NCBI GenBank assembly: GCA_034359265.1
Contig: CP136893.1
Span: 18,543,001-18,607,000 of the forward strand
Reading direction: 5' to 3'
Length of the DNA: 64,000 bases
Source of the DNA: Canna indica
Lineage: Eukaryota; Streptophyta; Magnoliopsida; Zingiberales; Cannaceae
Program-made: the position numbers and the translations under genes
The notes under the pieces: generated by a model
The model's database searches: none
Told to the model about the DNA's origin: nothing
Seen by the model: only the letters and a program-made list of their open reading frames with translations
Part shown: positions 23,801 through 33,788 of the stretch, in pieces
How the letters are laid out: each line of letters starts with the position of its first letter
Position numbering within the stretch: the first letter of the stretch is position 1

Positions 23801-26800
23801 TTTCATTTCTTGTTGTTCGGTCAAATTGCCCATCCTAGACAAGAGAAACTCAAACTTGCATTGATAATCTGTCACTGTTCATGTTTGCCTTAATTTGGAA
23901 AGTTCCCCCCTCCGGTTTCCCAACACAACAGGTCCAACTCTGAGGTGGCACAAATTTTTAAATTCTTCCCATCTTAGTTCAGGTTTGTTCTACCTTATTT
24001 TGAAAAACCAAATTTGGGCCTCTTCTTCCAAGTGGAATGATGCTAAGGCCACTTTTGTTTCCTCCGCCACTTGTTGATGGTGGAAAAAACTCTCACATCG
24101 GCATAGCAATGCCAAGGGATCTCCTTTACCATCAAATTTTCGGAAATCTAATTTCACATAGCGAGGTAGAGGACATAGATTAGAACAGCCTTCATCTATT
24201 GTTCTCTTAGAAATTTCCTCGCTTGAGAACTGCTTTTTGTCTGTTGTCTTTGATGAATCCTCAGGAATTTCCCTCACCACCACACCTTTATTTCGGATAG
24301 CCTCTTTGATACACTGTGATTTCCCAGATTTATATTCTCTATCTACTGGAGTAGGTAATAAGCTTGCCTCACCTAAGATTTGAGAACTGATGATTCCTAT
24401 TTCTTCACCCAAGTGTTGTCGCCCAGCTTTAGAACCCTCATTCTCTAAACAATTATCTCCAAACGATCTGAATTATCTCTATAACTAGCTCTCCAGACCT
24501 CTCTTTCAATCCGGATAGCCGCTTGATCTTCTTCATATTTTTTCATCATCTCTTGCATATTAGCCCTCAATAGTTCCCTTCCCAACCTGGCGGCACCTTG
24601 ATCTTCTTCATATCTATGCAAAAACTCATCAAACCTCTTGAAGAAAGCATCTGCCATCTGTTTTTGTGGCTCTGATACTAAGTTGTCATAGTTCTTAGCT
24701 TGAGATCTGGTCCAGGGCCTAGAAACACCTGGATCTGGATCCACCACTTCCAGATCTGGGTAGTAAACCTCCTCCAATTCGAGTTGGAGCAGGTTTTGTT
24801 GTCTCTTCTTGCCTATGTTGTTGGTGAGAAGAAACACTCTCCAAGAAGGGTTCAGAAATAGAAGAGGAAGAAGAAGAAGAGAAGAAGTAGAAGAACAGTA
24901 GCGAATACAAGAAGAAGGAAGGGAAGAAGAAGAGAAGAAAGCTTTTTGTGGCTTCAGAGATGGATGGCCCAAACCTGGCTTCCACTCTTTTATACTCCAA
25001 TTCAAAATTCAAAATTCAAAATTCAAAATTACATCTGTAATTGCCTTCAGTTGTAACTACCTTCCGGTACAAGTAAAAATGACTCTTATACCCCTAACTC
25101 TACCATTATTTCCCAGCCATAATAGAACTGAAAGCTATAACAGAAGAAATACAAAATTACAACTAAAGCAGTAAAAATCAAATTATAAACTTCCTAATTT
25201 GTTTTCCATTTTCTATGCTCAAACCTCCTGTAAACCTTGAATTCAGACTTTTATCACATGCAGATTTATCCCTAACAGTGGATGGGTGAGATGGATAGCT
25301 ATAAATTGGTTGATGGTGTTGCCTGGATGATTGAGTACATGTTTGTGGAAGTTTTACAATGGCACTAGCGACCCTTGTGAATGTATTGATTGCAATGTCC
25401 ACTTGCTCTAAAAAATCTCTTTTCTTGGATCATACTTACATCTGCTGCTTGTCTATTCTTATTTGCAATCATGTCATTTAGTTCATTTATCATGTAAATT
25501 TTGCCTTGCATAGTTTTTGTGTTTATAGTTACCATTGTCTTTAATGAAAGCAGCTTGGGTTTCAAGATTCTTACATGAGTTTTTACCTCCTTAGCATCGA
25601 TGCAAGACTAGCAATGAAAGTATTGAAAATTATTAAAAGATGATAATACAACTAAGCACAATAAGGAAATTAAACTAATGCTTAATGCTGAAAGTAAAAG
25701 CTAAATTCAGTAACTTTTGCACCCTTGCTATTTTGGTGGACTTCTTTTTTTTTGAAAACTCTCACTTTGGTAACAAAAGGATTAATCCTAAGCAAGAAAT
25801 ATTAAATAAGGGAACAAAAAATAGAATGGGGAAAGAGTGATGTGAATCAGGAAGGGAATCAATCGCTGTGCAATGAAGGGAAGGATTTTTTTTCTTAAAT
25901 TTTGTGATTTGTGGTAGAAAGATGATGAATGATGTGTGTTGGTGTTTATGATGATTTATTACTTACTAGCAGATTCTTTTGATTTCTTTCAGGCAATTCT
26001 TCTATCGAAGAGGCAATAAATTGGCTTGTAGAACATGAAAATAACCCAGATATTGATCAAATGCCTTTGGTATGTGATTTTTGGGGGTTCTCTGTTCTCA
26101 GTCACATAGTTATTCTTAATGTTATTTTAAACAAGTCAGATGACTTTCATTCTTTCTCCAAATGCATGAGTTACTTTATTTTTGCTATGCCCAATCAGCC
26201 ATAACATTTCCCTTCTAATAACGCAAAAGTATTCAATATAGCAGATGTGAGGTCTTCACATCACCTTAATTTTGAATTCATCATAAATTTCAACTATTCA
26301 ATATCCATAGCCATGCTTTTTAGAATTCACATTTACTAGTACAGTTCTATTAAATTATTAAAATATATGGGTAATGTGCCTTAATATTGTACTTTTTCAG
26401 TAAAAGTATGAAGTGATATCTAATCTCATCAGTCACAAATATGATAGTAAAAAAATGAAACTTCTAATTGAGTTTGTTTAACAGCTATATGTGACAGTTC
26501 TCTCTGCAATTTTGTGCATGCATGATCATTTTCTTTTTAATATTACAGCATTAGGTCTTGTCATTTGGTTTTTAAATCAATTCAACTATAAATAGTAATG
26601 CAATTCGAGACTATGTCGAAGAGGAAGAACTCTCAATAAGAGAAGGGAAACAGAGTGCTAAGCTCAAATGTCATTAACAGATCAAAAACCAAAAATTACA
26701 ACCAGTTTGAATTATCGCACTTATTATAGCTGTGGTAATTGAAGAACCCATGTACACCTCACTTATTACATGCGGTCAATTAAAGAAATACAACAGAAGC

Positions 26801-29800
26801 TAATACTAAGTAAACAGCAGACTAAGTATTCAGACTAAGTATATAGCAGAAACATAGCTATTTACATGTATACATTGCATTGATCTCAACAAATAGTCAA
26901 TTATTTAGCATTTTATTGTTCTCATCAAGACTCTATGAAAGAAGTTGGTTCTGCATTGGATCATTTTCCCAGAAAAGTGAGAATTTCTTTTGTAATGATA
27001 GTGTTTTCTTTCTTTATCAATCAATCATGTATAATAAAACATATAAGTTAAATATTATGACTGATTTTGGTTCCATATACCTTATTCCAAGCATTGGCCC
27101 TGCAACAATTGCTAGTTGCTTGCCCAGCACATTTATCTCTTTTTCCATGAGCTGCTTGACCAAACTACAACTAGTTGATATTCTATTGATAAAAAATTGG
27201 TTAATGTCCTAAATAACCTAATGAAATAGAATAATTTTTCAGGTTCCTATTACCATCCAAATTGAAAATGGCACATCTTGGATGACCCCAGATGAAGTGA
27301 GGATGAGACTTCTGAAGCTACGGTTTGTTTTGGTCTCCTTTTGCACTGAAAGCACCAACTTACCATCCTTAATTGAGACACAAAAATAATATTTAGAAAT
27401 ATATACCTTCTAAGCTACTTTTTATCAGTTACAATGATTATGCTTTTTACACAGTTTTCTAGTAGTTTTTTAGTAATGGTAATTTGATGCTGTAAAATTC
27501 TGAAATTCCAAGTTATCAACTGGGATAGCTTATGCTGCCCATGGTATGACGCAGTATTATTCAGTTGTTGGTGGTGTTCACTAATAGTTCTTTTCTTATT
27601 CTTTTAATGGGAGAGCACAAATTTAATGTGCAGACTTAAGTAAACTGTATGACCAAACAATGAAGAATTTTAGTAGACCATACCTAATACCGTCTGGAAA
27701 TTACCTAGTATCATTAAGGAGATATTGAGGTAAAAAAGTTTCAGTTTCTATTTAATTAATTTCCAAGACCATTTAGGATAGTGACAAAACTTTCTTACCT
27801 TGGTTAAATTAAAAGAATGAAAAAAAATCATTCTATCTTTCTATGTCGAAAAGATGTTCAGTGTTGGTATCATCAAAATAAAAAAGATGTTTAGTGTTGG
27901 GAGACTGATTTAGTTTTCTTATATAGATGAGTGCTTGATTTAGTATGTTTCAAAAGTTTCTGATTTCAACATGTTTTGTGAATGTCTTAAACTCTTAATA
28001 ATGTCTTAATTTAGGATGCCATTTGTATAATCCTAGCTTAGAAAACCAATGCTTCTACCATTAAAACATGTAGCCCATTGTCTTGTCACTTGTGTGATGT
28101 TTTTAGATATGATAAAGAAGTTACAGTAAAATGTTTAAGGATCATATCTTCTTGCACATCAATCTCTTTTGTATTTATAGGGAAACCGCTCGGACAAAGA
28201 GAGAAGAAGAAGAACATAGATCAGAAAGAGAAAGAGAGAAGGTATGCTTCATTTGTCATTACCACAATGCATGTATTTGCAACTGGAAATGAAAGTTTGT
28301 GAAGTATATAACCTACATCTTGAATTTCAATAAACTTTCACGTTCAAGGTATGATTGGTAGCCCACTGACATCATTTGAAACTTTTGGCCAACATCCAAA
28401 TTACAAATGATGCAGTTTTCACTTAAAACTTACTATATTACTTTTGTTGATATGGTGTTTGCCATGCTTTAAGAAATTTCCTAGAGGAGGATGTGCCCTT
28501 GCTAATATATTGTTTGCTGAAGTCACGATTCTCTGTTTCGAATTTCATATGTTCTATGTTTTCCATAATGCTGAAAATTATGGAAACAAAGGTAACAAAA
28601 AGATTATCTAAACCAATAATTTTACTAACTTGTGCCATTTTGATCTGTGGGGTGTATCGTTTTCCCTTTATCTTCAACTTGATAAGTTGATATGATCCAC
28701 AAAATTTCCCAAGCACTTGTCTATGGATGAAGACTGATTGGTTTTCCAAGTAAGCATAAATGTACCCTCTTTTTTGGCCTAAAATGCACAAAGACTGATT
28801 AAGTAAGCATAAATGTACCATCATATTTTTCAGCTTTCTGGTTTTTCAGTTGAAGTAGGTCAGTGCCACTTAGTTAGACCATAAATTTATGATGTAACAT
28901 TAGATGATATGTTTTCCTACTCTGTATTCTCTAAACTATTTTCTGGCAAGCAGTCACTGAAGCATAATTTGATACAAATCCATACATTAAATTTGTAACT
29001 TTGAGCTAGTTACTAAAGTATTAGTGGCGTCGTCATATGTATTACAAGATAATGTCAGTTCCTAGGAATTTCTTTGAACTGCAATGTAGGAATACTGCAA
29101 TTCATTGAAAATCTTTGTCTAGGACTCTTTATGGTGGCAACTCTAAATTACTCATGTAACAATTTTGAATCTTGCTCGTGGTTTCAGTTTGAAATTTATT
29201 GCAGTTAGACTAAAATATAGTTTAAAATTTTAATGCAGACATTTCTGGTCAATGTGTTCCTATATAAAACATTCAGTAATGTAGTTTCATTTGATTTTAG
29301 CAAACCAAATTAATGCATATTTCTTTATATTTAGGGCAAGCATAAAGTTCAATTTCCAATCTGACTTTTCTGCACCTGCTATAGGCCAGAATACGAGCAG
29401 GCAAAGAGCTACTGGAAGCAAAGAGAATTAATGAGGAAAATGAAAGAAAAAGGTTTGTAACTATCCATTTGTTCCTTATATAGAATTTTCCCTTCTCCAT
29501 TTGTTTTGATCCTGCAGCCTATTGTTGTCTGCATGATGGGTAGTTCATTTCTTTTTGCAGAATGTTGTTGTTGAGGAAAGTAGAGAAAGATGAAGAGAAA
29601 AGAGCAAGGGAAAATATTCGACAACGAGTGGAGGAGGATAATGTTTTAATTATTTTGTCAAAGTTTGGTTGGTTTTTATGTTTGTGATACTCATGCATTA
29701 ATGTGATTTACCATAATATCCACTGACTCAGGCAGAAAGAAGAAGAAAATTGGGATTGCAGCCTCAAGATCCTGGAGCATCTCCTTTACAGGAAAATAAG

Positions 29801-30870
29801 GTAGATCTAATTGTATCGAATAAATTAAGTTTAGTAGTATGAAAATTGGTTCTTTGTGTTGATAAATACAGAGGTCCATATCTGTCAAGCCTACTGCAAA
29901 GGCAGAGCACATGAGGGAATGCTTACGTTCTCTTAAGAAAAATAACAAGGTAAGCATGTGACATTTGACTTGGTTGAATCATTTTGTTAACTTGCTCAAG
30001 TGTACCAATTTACCAAAGTCCAGTATAACAGCACAAGTCAAAATAAACTCTCCCATAGTTCAACTTGTTTTATGCTTATCTTACTACAAAAACGAAACAA
30101 AAGCTTCCATTATGCTAATAGTGTGCCTTTCTTATCTTATCAAATCACCATTGTTGCAGTTCATAGATTCCATCATCTATTTTTTCTCTTTCAGAACATA
30201 TGTTGTAATGTTAAATCTTATACTAGTTGAAAAACATTCTTTTGCTTGTGTTTGTTCTGTCCCATGAATCCACATTCCTTGTAAACTTGGTTTCTTTATG
30301 ATCTTATTTTTGTAGTCTTTCACAAAAAGGATGAACAAATGACAACGAGGTGTATGTAAATGATAACGATTTCCTCGCAAAATAAAAAGGATGCAAAACA
30401 CATGCTTTCTGCCAATAACCATTCATTTGTGAAATCTACACATGGTGCACATTTAATATGGTAGGGTGATGATGCTAGAGTGACTAGAGCTTTCCAAACA
30501 CTTGCTATCTACGTTAGGAATGTTGCAAAAAATCCAGATGAGGAGAAGTTCAGGAAAATCCGACTTCGCAACCCAAATTTCCAGGTAACAATGGCAATCC
30601 AACACATGATTAATTGTACATAGTGGATTCTTATGTCCTTACTCGTCACTGGTTAAAACATGGTTGTTTTCCTATTGCTCTAAACAGGACAGAATTGGTA
30701 GGCTGAAGGGAGGCATCGAGTTCCTCGAGCTATGTGGATTTGAGAAGCTCCAGGGGGGAGAGTATCTCTACTTGCCGAGGGACAAGGTGGACATGACTGC
30801 CCTGAATAATGCTTTATCACAACTTCATTCTGCCCTGGAGAATCCTTTCTTTGGAGTTCTCTATGTATAG
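11840..30870 (+). CDS. UBA- and PUB-domain protein (plant UBXN1-like/At1g04850-like)
   Basis: Ten coding exons: 11840-11933, 25993-26069, 27243-27322, 28181-28241, 29385-29452, 29561-29642, 29732-29800, 29872-29949, 30465-30584 and 30688-30870. All junctions are GT-AG, phases match throughout, and the total of 912 nt gives 303 residues. Residues about 4-45 form a UBA domain ([14 protein letters not shown] then [15 protein letters not shown]), which binds ubiquitin. Residues about 80-170 are a charged Glu/Arg/Lys coiled coil. Residues about 204-303 form a PUB/PUG domain ([38 protein letters not shown]), a fold that binds the C-terminus of the p97/CDC48 ATPase. The expected role is a cytosolic or nuclear adaptor linking ubiquitinated proteins to CDC48. 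The donor after exon 6 (AAT|GTTTTA) is weak. Intron 2 is 14 kb because of nested retrotransposons. No frameshift is seen, so the gene is probably functional. Confidence 0.9.
12480..13272. mobile_element. Possible older LTR-element remnant left of the gypsy insertion
   Basis: On the minus strand, 12770-12490 has a polypurine-like AACCCCCATTGAGG, then LTR-like sequence with AATAAAATCCC and a CT-rich stretch before CTCCCACGTTGG. Sequence 12790-13272 and the sequence right of the gypsy element (25283-25950) would then be its body. No recognisable retrotransposon domain was found, so this is a weak call. Confidence 0.25.
13278..13841 (-). repeat. 3' LTR of the gypsy element
   Basis: Direct repeat of 24684-25277, 564 bp, TGTCA...CTAACA. 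It is shorter than its partner mainly through length changes in the GAAGAAGAGAAG-rich tract and short indels. Confidence 0.9.
13744..15240 (-). pseudogene. Gypsy integrase and C-terminal tail
   Basis: The main open frame is 15117-13969 (382 aa). The N-terminus has an HHCC-like region ([16 protein letters not shown] ... [10 protein letters not shown]) in which the second cysteine of the CxxC is replaced by Ser. The catalytic core shows [13 protein letters not shown], the second Asp in [12 protein letters not shown], and the glutamate in [12 protein letters not shown]. After a stop or frameshift near 13969 the frame resumes as [14 protein letters not shown] (about 13960-13915), a chromodomain-like end. 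The domain continues upstream towards the L1 insertion point. Integrase normally inserts the element cDNA; this copy is defective. Confidence 0.85.
13842..13861 (-). other. Polypurine tract of the gypsy element
   Basis: The minus strand reads GGAAGGGGGGGGAGTGA directly before the 3' LTR. This is the expected plus-strand priming site for reverse transcription. Confidence 0.75.
15432..17777 (-). pseudogene. L1 ORF2, reverse transcriptase and C-terminal part
   Basis: 781-residue open frame. RT motifs: KAPGPDG (47-53), GHIVLIPKK (about 90-98), the A motif [14 protein letters not shown] (about 173-186), [12 protein letters not shown] (about 233-244), and the catalytic FADD (280-283). Near the C-terminus is a zf-RVT region with [20 protein letters not shown] and [12 protein letters not shown]. 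The enzyme makes cDNA at nicked target DNA. The frame is shifted relative to the endonuclease part: the EN frame ends at 17770 within the same stretch where this one begins. The first codon shown is not a true start (TTG at 17777), so this is the downstream half of a split ORF2. Confidence 0.9.
17770..19011 (-). pseudogene. L1 ORF2, endonuclease part, with early stop
   Basis: APE-type endonuclease. From the Met at 18942, the catalytic Glu is in ALSETK (residue 18), GGDFN is at 121-125 and SDH at 205-207. The natural start is probably the ATG at 19011, in the same frame. From there an in-frame TAG at 18981-18979 stands where [11 protein letters not shown] is normally preceded by Trp (FWNVRG), so a TGG-to-TAG change cut the N-terminus. 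The downstream half is shifted into the RT frame near 17770. ORF2 nicks target DNA and primes reverse transcription in functional copies. Confidence 0.88.
19051..21513 (-). CDS. L1 ORF1, RNA-binding protein with two CCHC knuckles
   Basis: 820 residues, uninterrupted. A Pro/Ser-rich N-terminus leads to two perfect CX2CX4HX4C zinc knuckles at residues 128-141 ([14 protein letters not shown]) and 147-160 ([14 protein letters not shown]). A globular middle follows (about 215-395, including [13 protein letters not shown] and [11 protein letters not shown]) that fits the RNA-binding fold region of plant L1 ORF1. The long C-terminal part has low complexity. The start ATG at 21513 leaves about 108 bp of 5' UTR. 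ORF1 proteins coat L1 RNA. It is open here although ORF2 is broken. Plus-strand ORFs across this interval are shadows of its biased codons. Confidence 0.85.
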   Translation of the reverse strand: MTSKVSSSPRVTPSPSPVAPSPSLVPIPLVPFPSSVPGAPLRGSALSSDGDEWVTVNRRRNHRHVSFALAPAPSSELWVRSGSFADVVRRPAIPSPSPPSLNSKVAGVVQQVFNSSAFLARLKNMGRCFNCCGKGHRSSHCREPRKCFRCHRSGHRVRGCPLNVAASPIPSPVSSSSPPARIATAPAAKASHPPRAADICDTVNRPAAIKLFLPPSEQTLNRAGYLAERCILVSVQGSLGGSQNIAGFLASCFRDHAMHSSRWKQRRISSSRFLITTPSGFNSFYKDTLIKRRCFHWQSASLIVEDWKEDDAFISVRPFELCVGLELKGLPMTFWNESALSVLVGSFGAFDAIDGRSLRWSQFDSCRIRIRAHSLQCIPRIIHATAECRRYSVQVGISWFRWIYDDSSSPMGSDFDLCGHDPDADLDLGGSPGLAMPLAPSAYSESLKEVTGASVALPSAVQPTLEEASSVTASMVPVPLVFARMCSDLGSSLAPAMPPATPKTWSPPIEVEDGMIVSDLAVACDEVACTVLTQDCDSVAEENALPFPDARLTLPFTSASMPHLFGDLVLSVCDAGAQTSAPCSSARTRLPPLVALCHFLFQMQECHAPVLRTWWTLWAQSLLDSDPAAKLILDGFLRSGLRTVLSLTGPHPRAEELPNSDPHPGSPLHQNSELNSPTRFHDISRLGPPSLTPDRFESLNNDSTITYRRRRPRVVMSVVRRSNRLRTSTSSPGSSLRRASARKAALNGEREAAAALGEMESSSCQNNRFPPRGLFCSQAANSLSALPLKEQVTSLGFSFAASIPSVERALAGFGPVGDAV
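21640..23559 (-). pseudogene. Gypsy protease, reverse transcriptase and RNase H, broken
   Basis: Protease: [10 protein letters not shown] at residue 62 of the 23559-22780 frame is the aspartic active site. RT begins in that frame ([12 protein letters not shown]) and continues after a frameshift in 22834-22415 with [39 protein letters not shown] and the catalytic FFDD at the end. The connection and RNase H follow in 22299-21976 ([26 protein letters not shown]; the usual DAS is altered) and then a degraded stretch to about 21629, where the L1 sits. At least three frame breaks are present, so no functional polyprotein. Confidence 0.88.
23447..24657 (-). pseudogene. Gypsy gag, broken into three frames
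   Basis: A likely start ATG at 24657 ([19 protein letters not shown]) lies just downstream of the primer-binding site. The frame stops at 24445 and resumes in 24412-23990 with the capsid-type [17 protein letters not shown]. It resumes again in 23875-23447 with [21 protein letters not shown]. The nucleocapsid knuckle reads [14 protein letters not shown], where the second Cys of the CCHC is Phe, so zinc binding is probably lost. Confidence 0.85.
24667..24683 (-). other. Primer-binding site of the gypsy element
   Basis: The minus strand reads AGTATCAGAGCCA directly after the 5' LTR. It matches the tRNA-iMet-type site TGGTATCAGAGC with one mismatch in the first bases. The position confirms that 24684 is the inner LTR border. 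Confidence 0.75.
24684..25277 (-). repeat. 5' LTR of the gypsy element
   Basis: 594 bp, direct repeat of 13278-13841, TGTCA...CTAACA, followed by the TSD copy GTGGA. The ORFs at 24719-25012 and 13270-13585 are LTR sequence, not separate genes. Confidence 0.9.
25283..25992. other. Intron 2 tail; possible remnant of an older element
   Basis: No gene is supported. Minus-strand frames at 25565-25178 look protein-like in places ([19 protein letters not shown]) but match no family I recognise. This could be the other side of the element into which the gypsy copy inserted. Confidence 0.3.
26070..30464 (+). other. Introns 3-9 of the UBA/PUB gene
   Basis: Ordinary AT-rich plant introns with T-rich 3' ends. 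ORFs inside them (26880-27212, 28078-28302, 28438-28824, 29691-29957, 29965-30267) are chance frames. No element with clear ends was found here. Confidence 0.6.
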
Positions 30871-31800
30871 TATAGTTGTAGTTGACATCAGCTGTTTGAT
30901 GGAGTTGATCTTAAAGGAGGCTGCCAGAATTAATTAGAAAACCAATTACAATCCTATATTCAAGGGCCTCCCTCCCTGCTCAGAATATTAAGGATTGATT
31001 GTAATCAAGTCGTTATATTGAAAGAAAAATAGTTTTCCCTTAAATTGCTGCTAAATCCTATACAGGGCTCTCCAAATTTTAGTTTTAATTGAAAAAAAAT
31101 CTAACCAAACAAAACTGGATTATCATGTTCAGTTATGTTTATAGTTTCTAAAAATATTCCATTAGATGTATAAAATTAGAATATTTTATTGAGTCCAAAT
31201 TCAATTTTCAAAGATGTATTTCAAACTGAAAAAAAAAGAATTTTTTTAAACAAATAATTTCTAAATTAAACAATTTATTCTCTTATGAATAAATTGTGAT
31301 ACAGTGGCTTCTTATTATTAAATTTTAATAAAAAGTTAAAATGATGCAAAATATTATTTAATATACTAATTTTATAAATTAGTGTTTTAATAATCATTTT
31401 GATTTAAATTGAATCAAATTGAAAATTATTTTAATTTGATAATTTTAGGGATGGTTCGATTCAATTCTTATATAATACCATAGGTTTGAGGATAGAATTG
31501 TCAGCCACAACATAATAAAAATATGTTGTCTTCTTGTTTCTGATATAATTAATTAATTGTGTAGTTCATGGTAATCATTTATATGAGCTAAAACTGTGTA
31601 TAATAAATGGATTCTTTATAAAAATTTAAATCAAACAGAAGCAATTTGAATTAAACTTTTCAAATAATTAATATATGAATAAATGGATGAATCTATTCTA
31701 AATTATAGGCCAATTGACAAATTTATCTCAATTTTTTATTTACACCGTAATCTATTCCAAACTTTCGAATTCATATCTCATGTTAGTATAGTTGTCATTT
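30871..31800 (+). other. 3' UTR and AT-rich 3' flank of the UBA/PUB gene
   Basis: The 3' UTR probably runs to about 31040. From 30993 to about 31340 the sequence has a diverged direct copy at 37177-37350. No gene is seen to 31800. Confidence 0.5.
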
Positions 31801-33775
31801 GTTGACGTGTAACACTCGTGTTCTAATTTTGATTTCAGACGAAGAGTAAGTTGCGCATTCGGAGCGAGTCAGAGAATCGTTGGAGTATGCGATCGGAGGT
31901 ACGACTCGTGTGTGGAAAATGATCACAATCGAGTTTGAATTCATGTTGGATTCGGAGATCAACATTGGATGTGGTTTGGCAAGGCTCTTGTATCAATTTT
32001 GGTGGAAATTTAAGTGGGGGCAGAAATGTCATTTCAACCTTATGTTAAGTGAAAAAAAATTAATAAATGAAAGATGAGAGGTCGTGCACGCCTTCCAAGG
32101 GAGAGGAGGCGCACCCAACCCTTGGAGGGGAAGAAGAACACGCATCCCTTAGAGAGGGCAAGATTCTGAGGGTTCATCGCGAGTGTTCTTAGTCACGCGT
32201 GGCCGTCGGAATCCTCTCCACAAAGCTTTGCCCTGACTTTGGTAAAGGTGAGTGGCTTGCCACCATGGGTTTGGCCGGATTTGATGTATTGGGTAAATTC
32301 TAAAATTTTAAGGTCTTTCTTGCGTTCGGTGATCTTCGGATTCAAGAGTTGGATTTGATTTGGAGGGTGAGTCTCCTTTGAGGTGTTAGGGTGATGGGGG
32401 AGTGGGGGGGGGGGGGGGGGTATTGCTTTTCCTTTGACGGTATGTAATCTAATTATTATTCGGGCGGAGTTCTTGCAAAATGGTTGAAGGTTTAGTTTTT
32501 GATTCTTAGGTATGCTAAAATTTTCAGAATTATTTAGGGAATGTTGTGGCCAGATATTTTAAAGGTTATTGGACTGTCAATTTCCAATTTTTATGTGATT
32601 TAAATCCACCATTGATCACGGTGTTATTTGGTCGAATCTCGTGGAAGTTATGCTGAAATTTTCAGTTTCATGCATGCATTGTATGGCTAAATGTTGGTGA
32701 TGATAGTGGCTGGAATTGATTTTGTTCTCTTGATGTTTGTATTGTGTTTGACTTGAGGTACTCGTGGTCGAGTTTCTAAGTGTATTATTTGCTGAAATAA
32801 TCGACCAATGGTGGGACTGCCATGGCCAAGTTAGTGCAACCTTGTGGCTGAAAATTTTTGGACTTTGGGAGTGGTGTTGTGCTCCAGAATTTTGAGTTGC
32901 TTGTGAGCCGAAAGTGGCTGAGTGTATCCTGGTGTTGTAGGCTAGAATTCACCCTTTAAGGGGTTGCTACACGGTCTTGGTTGGGCATGATTTGAACAAC
33001 CCACCAAGTGCTCGGTAAAATGCCCCAACGAGGCAAGCATGTTGGAATTCTGTGTTAATCGACGAGTTTGGTTGTTTTGGCCGACCCTTAGGGTGACGCG
33101 ACATGTCTTAAAGGTCGAGCTCTCTCTAAGCTGTGAAAGCAGCTGGCGACGACTAGAGGGGCTACAAGATTGATGTGATAGCGGCTAGCGTCGGCTAGAG
33201 GGGTTACGCTGTAGCGTCTAGCGACGACTAGAGGGGCTACGAGGTTGATGTGATAGCGAGTAGCATCGGCTAGAGGGGCTACGTGGTAGCGGCTAGCGAC
33301 GACTAGATAGGCTATGAGACAGATGCAACAACGACTAGTGTACAGACCCAGTCGTAACTAGAGGGGTTGCAAAATAGCGGCTAGTATGCATGCTCAACCA
33401 GTACGACCAGCTATTAGAGGGACTATATTTTCATCATACTTTATCTGCATTTATGATTAAGATTATGCATTCTACATTATGTGATCGATTGATGTGCTTT
33501 CGAATACTTATGTTGTAAATGTTGATTCATTTCTCCATACTGTTGCTAGATTTGTGCTGATTATTTTTTTGGGAGGGCTTGGTCGCCACTCACTGAGTTG
33601 TAGACTCACGTCCTCCAGCCTATGTGTGCATGTTCAAGTTGAGGTACGTGGTACCTATGGTTCGATTGGCGACGCAAGCTCAACGAGGAGATCCCCCGAT
33701 TGTAGTCTAGTGTGTCATGAGTCCTATTTAGTCCCTTGAAACAGATGATGCATCTTGTAATTTATTATGAGTACA
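31800..33775 (+). mobile_element. LTR-like repeat block, probably Ty3/gypsy-type, non-coding
   Basis: About 2 kb with no ORF of note. Composition shifts to GC-richer sequence at 31840. It has a phrase typical of some plant gypsy LTRs near its 3' part (CACTGAGTTGTAGACTCACG, 33591-33610), a G18 homopolymer (32404-32420) and a 75-bp tandem repeat (33141-33410). No TSD or partner LTR was located, so limits and class are uncertain. ORFs at 31835-32077 and 33494-33739 are not supported. Confidence 0.4.
33141..33410 (+). repeat. 75-bp tandem repeat, about 3.6 copies
   Basis: GCGACGACTAGA recurs at 33146, 33221 and 33296, exactly 75 bp apart. Each unit holds two half-units, one with CGACGACTAGAGGGGCTAC and one with CGTCGGCTAGAGGGG (or CATCGG). 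The last copies are diverged. Seen directly. Confidence 0.8.
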
Positions 33776-33788
33776 TTTTATAAAAGAA

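Larger units (their letters stand above)
13273..25282 (-). mobile_element. Ty3/gypsy LTR retrotransposon (chromovirus-like) with an L1 inserted in it
   Basis: The element is 13278-25277, flanked by the exact 5-bp TSD GTGGA (13273-13277 and 25278-25282). LTRs are 13278-13841 and 24684-25277; both begin TGTCA, end CTAACA and look very similar, so the insertion is fairly young. On the minus strand the order is 5' LTR, primer-binding site, gag, protease, RT, RNase H, [L1], integrase, chromodomain-like tail, polypurine tract, 3' LTR. Without the L1 it is about 5.66 kb. Gag and pol are broken by several stops and frameshifts, so it is not autonomous now. It lies antisense to the UBA/PUB gene in its intron 2. 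Confidence 0.92.

Noticed and set aside
30664..30870. Separate 68-residue gene
   Set aside because: It is the last exon of the UBA/PUB gene; the acceptor at 30687 joins it in frame.
31835..32077. Two overlapping ORFs on opposite strands
   Set aside because: Inside an LTR-like block; no family resemblance and low-complexity ends.
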